From Serinus canaria (lineage: Eukaryota; Chordata; Aves; Passeriformes; Fringillidae), in contig NC_066314.1 of the NCBI RefSeq assembly GCF_022539315.1, positions 62,605,543-62,669,542 of the forward strand: DNA of 64,000 bases, written 5' to 3'. Below, piece by piece: positions 41,301 to 53,300 of the stretch. Position numbers and translations under genes: made by a program. Numbering within the stretch: position 1 is the stretch's first letter; each line of letters opens with the position of its first letter. The notes beneath the pieces are model-generated. The model made no database searches and was not told the origin of the DNA. It saw only the letters and a list, made by a program, of their open reading frames with translations.

Positions 41301-44300
41301 CAGCAAGTTAAAATATTAGCATAATATTTTTATATTTATATATTAGCAATATGTCATTTTCAGCAGCCACAATTTCCCCTAGCTCTGCTTTCCTCCAGAA
41401 ACAAAACTTCTCCCATTTAAAAGGGTGAATGCTGACAAACCTGGCTCACTTAGGTGACACAGTACAGGCCTGTACTTGGTAACATGCAGATGCTATTTCT
41501 GGTAAGAGGGCTGAATGTCAGCCCAAACTTTGCCTTGGAATAAGCACAGCCCCAGTGAGCTGCAGCTGGACCGTGTCCAAGCCCACATCTGGGCCAGTGA
41601 CAGTTCCGGTACCAAAGGAAAACATTTAATGTCTTAGCTTACAACAGTCCAGAGCCACAGCCTGCAAAGGGGCTCCCAGCAGAGCTGGACAGCATCAAAA
41701 TGTAATAGTCTCTGATCCTGATGTAAAACACTGGCAGTAAAGATCTGTTACCTCTGGCAGTAACTACAAAGTGCTGTATGTGCAATAGAATCATAAACCA
41801 GGCAGAGCTCCAAGCAGCAATCTCTGATGGAAAAAGCAATCCCCACCCAAAACACTCCACTGATCTGAATTCCTTACCAAAAACCTACCTAAAAATTATG
41901 TCCAACATCAATCTATCCTAAAGCCATAGACAAAAAATTATCTCAAGACAAAACAAAAGCTGTTGGTCACAAAAATTACCCCCCAAATTTAAGTTAGAAA
42001 CTTCTGTCAGCCTTGAAAGCTTCATGCATAATTAAAAATGTAGTTATATATTCCAAGATTTAAGCAGAGCAGTGCTAGCCAGGAAAACACAAAGGAGCAA
42101 TGGCTTTTGCAACTTTTACTCTGCACCAAGCATTCCCATCACTCTCAGAAAGCAGGAGTTTTCTACAGCACCTAATAAACCCTACTTGACTTTAAAGAGT
42201 TAAAAGACCTTGTAGGAACTGGTAGATCTACACACTTACAAGAACTTTGCATCCCTAAAGATGAAACCTTTGGGCTAATGCATGCTTATCCATGTAACCA
42301 TTCCCAAATGCTGAAAGCTACACCTGAGCCTACCTGAAGGACAGGAAGGGTTTGTTCTTAATGTCACAAAGAGCACAGAGGGGACAACAGGTCCTCAGTG
42401 CTGCCTGATGTGTGGACCACAGCCAGTTTGGATGATCTCTGACAAGTGCTCAGAGCACTGGAGGAGCAGCTGACCCCAGCTCCACCTTCCCCCAGAGATC
42501 ATCACCCCAGTGGCAGATTTGATGGGAGATCTCTGTGCTCCAATGACTGCAGTGTGGAGGCAGAGTATCAATGTGCCACTGAGAACAGGCAGATCTGACC
42601 TTGCCTGGAGGTGTGGGCACTTTTCTCTGTCCTCTGCTGGGGCATGCCAGAAGAGAGAGACCAGATTCCCACCCTCAGGAAGAGGAGGAAGAGGAGGGAG
42701 CAGGTACTCATGGCTGGGACTATTCCATAGGGACAAAGGGACTGAGTAGGTGGCACCAAGTGGCACTGAGCATCAAGGACAGCAACATCAGAGGGAAACA
42801 ATGCCCACAGCAATCAGCCAGAGTTTTAGGTTCCAAAGGGGTAAAGGCGCACTTACAGGAATTTTCAGAAGCACAAAGGCAAGACCCTATGTCAGCCTCA
42901 GACAAGACTGTGCAGCTTGTAAAAGAACTTTTATAATATCAAAATATATTTGCCAAAATATATTTATACATATATCTGAGCCACAGATCTTTAAAACACA
43001 GTAGTGGTATTGGTACCTCAGCTATTTGCTGCACAAATGCTTTTGTAATTCTGATCATTTATTTCTTTAAGTCCTGTACAACATGAGGGATTACTAAATC
43101 CAAACCAGTACCTGATTCTTCCCCCACAGCCCCAGTGATAAATCTGTGGGAGAAGTGCCATAATTCAGGTTTATGGTCTCCTGTTCAATGGCTACAAAAC
43201 AGTCACATAACACAATGGATGCTGCTCTAGGATTTATGCTAACTTGATTGAAAAACAAGGCATTGACAGTCACAAGGGCAATAGCTTTGACAAACCCCAT
43301 ATCCACACTCTGAAAGGTTCAGCTTCTCTGAGGTTATTGCATGTAGAGCTTGTAGAGAATTCACCTTTAAATCTGCCAATGGAGTTTATATCTCCTCAGT
43401 TATGTAACTGCCAGACTCTGTCACCACTACATGGTGATGAATTAGCTAGTCAGGAAAAGCAACCAAAGGGTAAAGACAAAAAATATCTATGTACCACTGG
43501 ATCTACCATGTGGAAACAAAGAATATTTTTCTCTTTGCCACCTATACAAAAGAAAAATTTCTGTTCACAGTGCTTGCATTCTAGACTCGATTAATCTGTG
43601 TTTTTCCAGGAAAAAATAAAATTTTCTCATAGAACTTACATGTGTAGACTGCATTAGACTCTGACAATATTAGTTAACTCATTATGCTGGGTCTAGGACA
43701 CCAGTGCATTCATGTCCTTGTTTTCTTCTGTTGAGGAAGCTTCATGTTCATTAAAAAGAAGGGAGTGAGGGAAAGAAAAATGGGGAAAGAAAGGAGAAGG
43801 TGGAAATGAACAACAATTCTTCAAAAATCAGAGCCAGCAGACACAGCCCTGGTGCTGTGCTTTGGTTCCAGATTCATGCTGGAACACTTAGAAGTCATAA
43901 AACAGAGGCACTTAAAATTTACAGGCTATGCCATCCAAAGGTATGCATCTCAGCAGGTGGTATAACACTTTTCAGAGCCCTGTCTCTCTTGTTTCCATCC
44001 AGGGTGTGTGTGCAGGCTGTTTACAGCATGCACTGCCTCCCTGCCCCCAGGATGTGCAGCCCATCCCAAGACCATCCTGAGACATTTCCCAGCAGACTCA
44101 CCAGCTGTACAAAAGGCACAGGGAGAAGGCATGCTCATATTTTGGTTATTGCTCTGCCAACATAGAGAGCAAAAGAACCACATAGGAAAACAGGAGAATG
44201 CATAAAAAGTTCAAATATAGATGGTACTTTCGTCTCTTTTTGGCAATGACTGAATCATCTGACAATTCCAGCATTATTTTGTTTGCTGTTGCAAAATTCC

Positions 44301-47300
44301 CTGTATCCTTCATAGGAGCTCTTTTTTCTCAGGTGAAGCAGGTCCTGTTTCAGCAGAAGGGAGATGTGAGGAATGAGAATCACTATGACAATGCTTTGAG
44401 AGTTAATAAACTGGGTGTGTTTAAAATAGACCTCACATCTGTTACAAATTTCCTTTTGATTAAGCATCCTCCCTGAAGTAACAGTCTGCAGACACAGGTT
44501 CAGGAAGGATTGAAGCTCTCCCATCTGCTTTGTATCTAAGAGATGCAAATTTAGCTGCATATTTCTCCTCATACAAAATTCGAGTCTAGCTACCACAGGA
44601 ATGTTATTCCCATTTTATAAAAAGCCACTGATAGAAGTCCTGTAAGTCAGTGGTCAGAAACAAAAGAAAGTTCATATAGTGAAAAATACATGACTTGATA
44701 AAATTCTCAAATGAAATACCAGCAAGGGGCTTTCTCTAAATTATCCAGGTAAATGATGCTGTGATATTAAGACTGTATCACAGAACACTACATAGCTTAG
44801 AAATACTAATGCCTCTCTTTTGTGCATGTTCCAGCCTTTCTCAAAACAGAGGTGCATTATTTAATGCCCATCCTTTCAAAAACTGGCTGTGCTCGAGCCC
44901 GCAATATAACAGCAAAGCTATAGAATTACAGCTCCTTAAGGTGAAATATATACAAAAACTTTCCAAAATTTTCTCTTGTACATGGAGAGCTTTCGTTTTG
45001 GAGCTGAGAGATGTTTGGACATGTCCATGTAGTTTCCATGCACTTCAACACCAGGCTGAGAGGAGCTGGTGTACACCTCAGAGGTAAATAGCAGGGAAAA
45101 TCCAGATTAGCTGTCATATGTTATTGACAACAGCACACACACACTCTGCCTTGCAGGAATTTTCACATAAGGCTCCAAGCCCAAGTGTATTCATTTTCCC
45201 TTACAGCTTCACCCACGAAGAACAGGACAACTCATCCCCTCCTGCTCCCAGCCCTCCTGTCCCAGGACTTCCCATGATACTGGATAACAATGAGTGGGGA
45301 ACAGTCAGGAGAACCACACCCCAGCTACTGCTTGGGAAGTCCAGTTCTGGCAGAAGTCATTAGCCCTGAGAGATCCTTACACCCTTCTGGGGCTCCTAAA
45401 TAGGCTTCTGCACTTCATGAGCACCACTTAGTGACAGACAGATATGTCTAAAACCTGTAAGCTTTGTAAGCCTTTTGCTGATTCCTAGTGGGAATTCCTA
45501 GTGAGATTCTCTCAAATCCCACATGCAAATCAGTATTTTCTAATACACTTTCTCTTTATAAACAAACAGATCAAGAAGCCATTGCACAAATAACATACAA
45601 CTGAAAAGGCCATTCAGAGCTGCATGGTGACCAAATCCCACCCTGGTGCAGAGGGGAGGGAGGATGATCAAAGCAGCATCTCCCTGAGGTTCCTGATCTC
45701 AGATTCCAAGGAAACTGCATCCTAACTCCACTGCACTCCCACTGGCAAATATGAGACTGCACACAATATGGGCAGATACCCACTGGCATGTTCATAAGTG
45801 GGGACAGGATGGGGATTGCTAACACTGAGTCTGATGAGAACAAGGGCAATATCTGGTGGTCTGTGCATCCCCCTAGTGAACTGTCAACACCTCTCCTGGT
45901 TCTTAACAGGACATTGCAGAGCTGGTTCTGGTTCAACACAAGGCTTTTCAGAGACTGTTATCCATGCAGGCATTTCTCAGAGGGCTGAAACACAACAAAG
46001 ATTTGATCTTTAAGCACTGCCTCTGCCTAAAGCATTGGAAAACAGGATGTTTCCTTTCTTTTGCAGGACCCAAAGTGTTGCAAAGGCTTCTTTGGCCCTA
46101 ACTGCAGACCATGCCCAGGAGGTTTCTCCAAACCCTGCTCAGGGAATGGGCAGGTAAGCAGAGCATCCACAGCAGCACCCTGCACTCCAGAGGGGGAAGG
46201 ATGAGCTGTGTCCCAAAAAGCCCCTGGAGCATTTCTGCACAACAGGAGTGTTGGGCTCCACAAGGGCTGCCCCCTTCCTCTGTGTCCAGTGATGGCTGTG
46301 GATTTCAGGTTCAGTTATAGCCAGGAGGGAAAGGGATCTGTCACCTCTCAGATGCCCAAATTGCAGATTTCTGGGGTTCCAACACACAGCACACAGGCAA
46401 GGCTGAGTGACCCATTCCCATGCTTTTAATTTGCACATCACAATGTAATGACCCCCCAGCTCATTATTGTCACAGAAAAACTGCAAAGAAATATAAAATA
46501 TATAGCAGCAAAGAAAAAGCATAAAGAAAGTTTTTCTTTGAAACACCTGTCTCAGCAAAGCTGGAGTTCTTCCTGAGAGTCTATCAGAGTTACAAAATAT
46601 GGACAGGCATGTAGTCTCTTTTCTTGGGTAAAGACTTGTTTGAATTCATACATAACCATCACTTCCCTTCCATATCACAGTGCATGGATGGCCTGGATGG
46701 AAATGGCACTTGTGTTTGCTCTGAGGCATTTCAAGGCTTGAGCTGCCAGTTCTGCTCAGACCCTGGCAAATATGGACCTCAGTGTGACAAAGGTGAGTGC
46801 AGCTCTTCAGCCTCAGCACAAGAGTGTGAGCAAAAGCCCAGTGGGTCTTTTGGACCCTAGAGGTGTTCAGGCAGGAGTTAACTGGCTGCTAAACAGTCCC
46901 TGTGGAAGATGAGCAAGACATTCCTGGAGTATTCATTTCCTATTTCAAAGGGACACATCATAAGGCCAGGGTCTGTGTAAATACTCTAAATGATGTTTTG
47001 CAGGGGTCAAATCTTGTTTTATACTAATTTATTGTTCTTTTGATTTCTGTCTCCCTCACACAAGTAATTGAAAAGAAAATTTTTGCTATTCTGTTCCCAT
47101 CTGCTATTGCCCACAACAGAACAGATTCTGCCTGCCATGACAAACATCTGTAATCTTAGAACAACTCGATCTATAAACAGGTTGCGTTTAGGCCACTTAA
47201 TTACCCTTACTTAACAATTTCTGATCTGTTTTATAGCTTACAGTTCTGCACTGACAGATTCAATTCTACTGAACCAAACCATAATACATTTGAGAGTATA

Positions 47301-50300
47301 CAGCAGATACAACATCAAATATACATACATTCCTCACCTACAAAACCACTTTTAGTCTTTGTTGTTATGAAATAGCTTGCCATTCATGAAGGTTCAAAGG
47401 TACACGGACAAAAGCTAAGACATAAATTCCATAAGGAATTGTGATAGTGCCTAAACTCCAGTCCCACCAAAGCAATAAGTGTTTGCTTGACTAGTCACTG
47501 CCAAGTTTTGGAATGCACAAAGCTTTCCTGCTGGGTCCCTTGGGCACCTTGCTGTGCCTCCAGCAGCACTAACCCACCCAGTCCTAGCAATGTGCCGGGA
47601 GGTCTGGGCTGATGCTCTGTGCAACCTGGAGGGTCTGTGGGCTCAGTGTTTAAAGGCTTACCCTGTCACTGAAAGCACAGCAAAAGTCATGCAATTAATA
47701 ACTTTAATAGTCTAGGACATAGAATTTTGCTCCTACTTTTCTGAAGCACTTTGAAATTCATCTATAAGAGCAGTGTAAAAATACAACAGGTTTTAAAGAG
47801 TTACTCATAAAACACACTTGAAAAGACATGGCTATGATTAAAAGTCCCCCACCAGAGTGAGGTTAAAAAAATACAAAAGTTTAGATTCTTGGGAAAAAAA
47901 AGGAAGAACTGATTTGTAAGAAATGGGGGTAGAAATAAATAATGGGGGTAGAAGTAAATAATGGGGGTAGAAATACATAATGGGGGTAGAAATACATAAT
48001 GGGGGTAGAAATACATAATGGGGGTAGAAATACATAATGGGGGTAGAAATACATAATGGGGGTAGAAATACATAATGGGGGTAGAAATGCCTTTTTCCAC
48101 TATGGAAGTGCACATTGCAGTTTATTTCTGGTAGAGTGCCCCTGCATTAATGGGAAGTGTGATAACAGAATAGACAGTGATGGGACCTGCCTGCCTGGAT
48201 CCTGCAGAGCTGGATACACAGGGAAGCTCTGTGAGCAGGAGATTGTTCCCTGTGAGCCCTCCCTGCAGCTCTGCCATGCCCATGCAGACTGTCAGCTCAG
48301 TGATGGCACAGTGAGGTAAGTCAGCAGCCTGCATCCTGTTAATATTCAGAGCTGTGCTGCAGCTCTTTCCTGTTTGCCTGACCAAAACAGTCCCTGGCAG
48401 CAGTGCACACACAGCAGCCACTGCAATCCTGCACTGCAGCAAACAAGCAAAACCATGCACCACATCAGCCTTGAGCTGCAAGGTAATAATTACAAGTTCT
48501 CAATACCCTGTACTTTGTATATTTAACACTGATAGTTGCATACAGATCTGATCCTTGATTAGAAGCCTCCCTTCCTACTAATACCTACAGAGGTTTTAGG
48601 AAGCTCTTATCTCTAACCACCCCGTAGTGATTTAGGAGTTTAAGCCTTGCTGGAAAAGAATAAAATTCTCAGTTTGAGAATGGATATCTCACTCTGGTCA
48701 GGTCAGGTGAGTTTTGCACACCACAAACTTCAGCACAGGCTCCCCAGTCCTGCCAGGACTGGCCACATAACTCTGTTAACTGCTTCAGCTGCCCTGCACT
48801 TGCCTCAAGCTCACCCTCACCTGCAGCAAGTTTGCCTCTTGCTGCAGTGTATCCATAATGAGTCACGACAAGCACAAGGGGGGATGCTGCAGAACCTGAG
48901 TGCTTCAATAATTCCCTCCAATTTAGGGTAATCCTGGGGAGGGACCCAGGGAAACAGGAGGGCTCATTGTCTCACACACATTTCAGGCAGAGAGCCATCT
49001 TCTGTGTAACTGAGAGAGAGCATAGCCAGCCCATAAATATTTTATAGCTGTTAGCTCAACTTTGCAATGATAACATCAGCTCAGAATCAGTTCCACTCCC
49101 TGTCTCATATGCAGAGAATGGATCCCTGATTTGACTCAATTCACCCAGTCAATATTTTGGAAAAAAAAAACAACCCATCATGTACACACTTGAGCTACTT
49201 GCATCCAAGGTTACCAATTTTAAGCTGCCTATAAATAGCATGTTGAAGGGGAAAACAATCACTTTAGAGCTGTCACGTGTAACGCCTCCTTCCTCCTCTT
49301 GTCTCTGTAGCTGTGTTTGCAAACCTGGCTATGAGGGAGATGGCTTCAGCTGCAGCAAAGTTGATCCTTGTGCTGTTTTAAACCCTGGTGGCTGCAATGT
49401 CAACGTAAGTACGTGCTTTTCCCACGGAAAGGCAAGCAAAGAGGAAGGTTTGGCCAGAGACTTCTACATGAGAGTCACAGTTTTCATTGGAGTTCCAGGC
49501 TGTTTCCCCAGACCCCACTGCAGAGCTCAGACAAGCCTGATGGCTAAAGGCAGATGTCCCCTAGGAGTCCTGAGTGGCTGCCTCTGCATCTCCCCCTAGG
49601 CTGAGTGTGTTCAGACAGGCCCAGAGGAGCACAGGTGTGTTTGCCAGGCAGGATGGACAGGTGATGGAAGGGACTGCTCAGCCATCAACCCCTGCCTGCT
49701 GCCCAGCACGGCAGGCTGCCACGAGAATGCCACCTGCATATACGTCGGGCCAGGGCAGGTAGGTCCTCACAGCCAATCCACCTTCATTGCATGTCCTCAG
49801 CCATTCTGCTCTGCCAGAGCTTGAGTTCCCTACCCTCTTTTCTTCCCCAAATCCTCCTCTCCCTCCCAGCCCTGATGTTATTTCCACATGGTACTCTCTA
49901 TCCAAAACGGTCTCCCTAAATTCCAGTCCCTCCTTCTCTCGCTCTTTCAGCAAACACATTTTTAAAAAGTACATTAGTAGATGTCAGGTATGAAGGTCTT
50001 CTGCAGATATTAGTCAGAGTCATTCCTCTGGAGTCAATGCCAAGCTGCAGAAACACAGAGAAACTAATTCACCATGTCTAGAATATGAACACTATTTTAA
50101 ACATTTTAATGAATTGCCGTGTTTTATTGAAATGACAGAATGACTGTAAGTGTAAGGATGGATTTCAGGGGAATGGAATTGAATGCTCACCCATAAACTC
50201 GTGCCTGGAACAAAATGGAAAATGCCATCATCTGGTGAGTAATTAATCATTCCCTGAACAAAGTGTTCAGATTCATATCACACCTCCCCTCCTGCGCACA

Positions 50301-53300
50301 CCATAGAATTTATTTGCCATTTCAAGCCTGCAATTTCCTTTGGAGAAAGCACTTTCCAAGCAGTTCTAGAAGCACCAAAAACTTTGAACCACATCAGCAT
50401 GGTACATGAGCTGAGGACAGATTGCAAGGTCTGCTCCCAAATCTGCCAGTACAGAAGGATTATCTCGAGCCTGGAATAAATAAATGCTGGTTTTCTACCA
50501 GCAATTACAACTTGGATCCACTGTCCTGTTGGGATATTTACCCAAGTCAATCTCTACCCAGGCATCTATCAGCTTTTTCAGTAGCTGCACGTGCCCTGCA
50601 GTTCCATCCTCAGGTGGGGCACAGAGCTGAGGTGAGGAGCCCTGGGGAGCAGAGGATGGATCTGCCATAGTCAGGTGAAAGAACAGGGCCTCAAAGGTGT
50701 AGGGAGGAAACAAAAAGGTGGAGCAAGGGTTTAGATTCCTGTAGACTTAGTGCATGGTGGGATGGGGAGGGAGTTAGTGCCCTGGGCTGATGGAGTGTGT
50801 CCTACAGGAAGGTGAGAACACCCATGGAAGGTGGTACAAAGCTCCTTTGTAAGCTTATGCTCATATATAAACAAGTCCTACCAAGGGGTTTCACAGGCCA
50901 TCCATGCTGGAGTGCTCTCCCGAGTATTTGACAAATTCTCTCTCTTTCTGGTTCAAAGGCAACTTGTCACTTTGATTCTTCTGGTGGCTGGGAGTGTGTG
51001 TGCCCAAAGGGCTACGAGGGGGATGGCAGGACCTGCTATGGAAACGCTGCAGATGTAAGTGCTGGGAACACTTCCTCTGGGCACAGCACCTGCTGCACAG
51101 GTCTCACCCTGCATCTTAACCAGAGAGAGCAGCAAAGCCTTCACAAACAATCAGAAAAATGTGTAGCTATGATCCCCACCAGTGATCTCTGCAAAGGATG
51201 TTCCAGTGGGAACATTCACCTGATTCATAAATTGTGTTTAAAAACGTGGCTTGGGAAGGAGCCTAAGGGAGCAGAGCATATTTCTGGCTTCAAACAAATT
51301 GAAAATTTGAAATTGAAAATTTGAAATTGAAAACAGATTGGAAAACACCAGAGTCCAGAGCTACTGAAGTGCTAAGCACTCACCTCCCAGCTGAGAGCAC
51401 CAAGCAGTCAACTCTTGTGAAGTTTTGCCCTGCAGTCTCTCAGTGGAAATGATCAATTTTTCATGTTGAAGCAAACTGTGCTGACCCACAGGCAGATAAA
51501 ACCAAAGCAAGTCAATTGGTGAAATAAATATGCATTTAACAGCACAGGAAAACCAAAAGTGTCCTCAGTCTCAGCTCCTGGCAATAATCTTACATGGCTC
51601 TGGGCACTATCTGCCACTCCTGCTTATACTATCATCTATCTCTGTTCTAAGTACTCTGGCAGAATAAGGGCTGGGTGATGTGTAAGATGCTGTACAAATA
51701 TCAGCTAAAACAACATATATTTCAATCAATTTTGCATGGAGTTAAGAGAAGAATTAGGTTTAAAGTCACAGGAAATTAATGCTTAGCCTGGGGTGAGTAC
51801 ATAATACATACCAAGGTCGGGTACACATCTAAGCAACCCATGGCCTGATTTTCAAGAATTGATAATTCACCTTTCCGACTACCAAAAAGTATTTTTAAAA
51901 AACCAAAACATTAATGCCATCCCTTTTCACACACACTGAAATTCTCCTCCTCCTCCATTTCACATCAGCCAGGCCAGACATGGTGGGTTGCCCCACAGAC
52001 AAGAGCACTTTGGTACAGCTAATTATGGCTTACAAACTCATTGAGCTCTCTTCTTCCTCATCAGGAGCTATCCACTCTGTCAGAAGCAGCTGCTTTTAAC
52101 CAGTGGGTTAATGTAAGTACACTTCATGGGTAATTTCTGTAGCATGTTCAAGTTTGCAGAAATACATGAGCCTTGTAGAGTTTAGAAATGGGAGCCTCAC
52201 AGCAATATTTCCATCAGAGAGGGGAATCTGAAAGTGTGGAGAGACTTCAGGGTGCCTTTCCCACCTGTTGTAGGGAGGTTCACCATCTACATCCCTATTT
52301 CTGCCTAAAAACCAGCTTCTGAACCCAAATTCAGTGAGTAAGGAAGCTCCACAAGCAGCAGAGCTAGTTCCAAGCCTGCTCTCTGAGGCAGGAGCTACAT
52401 AAGCCATGACTAGTTTGGCATGAAAACAATCTGCAGCCCAGATGAGCAGCAGCAGGGAGTGAGCAGAGACTGGACTGGACCCCAGGTGTCTCCTTTCAAC
52501 TTCTCTCTTTCAATAAAATGACAAGTGGGAAGGAAAGGCAATGCCCCACCCCCCATTTCCACATTCCCCATGGCAGGAAAATGCAAGTGTGTGGCTGGAC
52601 AGTGTGCTGGTGCCACAGCAAGAGAGCAGGGAAAACTCAGTCTGTGCAGGCCTGGCTGAGGGGCAGGAAATGGAATCATAAAATGGTTTGAGTGGAAAAG
52701 GACCTTTAAAGTCCATCTTGTCCAATCTCCCTGCCATAAGCAGGGACATCTTCAACCAAGTCAGGTTGCTCAGAGTCCTGCCCAGCCTGATCCTGAATAT
52801 CTCCAGGGATGGGTCATCCCATCACACTTGGTTATAAATAAAGGACTGAAATAAAGCACAGACCCCTGAGCAACCTCCTCCAGTGTTTCATCACCCTCAT
52901 TCTTAAAAAAAAAAAAAATCTTTCTAAGATCAAACCTAAATCCACCTTTTTTCAGTTTAGAACCATTGTCCCTTATTTTTTTGCAAAAGGTCCCACTAAA
53001 AAGTCTGCCCCACCTTTCTTACAATCTCCCTGCCAGTACTGAAAGGCCACAAAAGGTCTCCCTGAAATCATCTTTTCTCCAGGCTGAACAACCTCAGTGA
53101 GCAAAGATTAACTTTTCTGGCTCCAGGTTATGGAAGAAGCACCAAAGTAGGTTTCAAACCCCAAAGTTCTGGATATGCTGGTGGTCAAAATCTACTCCCT
53201 ATTTTCACATGCTATCATTTATTAGGAGCAGCAGTAACATTAAGGTCCTACCCCACCATGATTGGAACTGTATGAATAAAGATCAAACCTGGCTGCTCCC

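Noticed and set aside
42840..42940. Possible linker exon containing DCAACK
   Set aside because: Cys spacing does not match the stabilin linker (no C-P at the right distance), and there is no donor.
44332..44476. Acceptor-like TTTTTTCTCAG followed by an open frame in intron 18
   Set aside because: The translation has no cysteines and no similarity to stabilin.
45208..45363. Segment after CCCTTACAG reading FTHEEQ, considered for the second linker exon
   Set aside because: Only three residues resemble the family; the rest is Pro- and Ser-rich with no Cys.
45788..46013. Frames just upstream of exon 19 with a Cys-Tyr-Pro-Cys motif
   Set aside because: C-x2-C spacing differs from the C-x3-C of the linker, and there is no donor in a suitable phase.
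47801..48115. Long minus-strand open frames with repeating Tyr, Phe and Pro
   Set aside because: They are produced by the 19-bp minisatellite read on the other strand.
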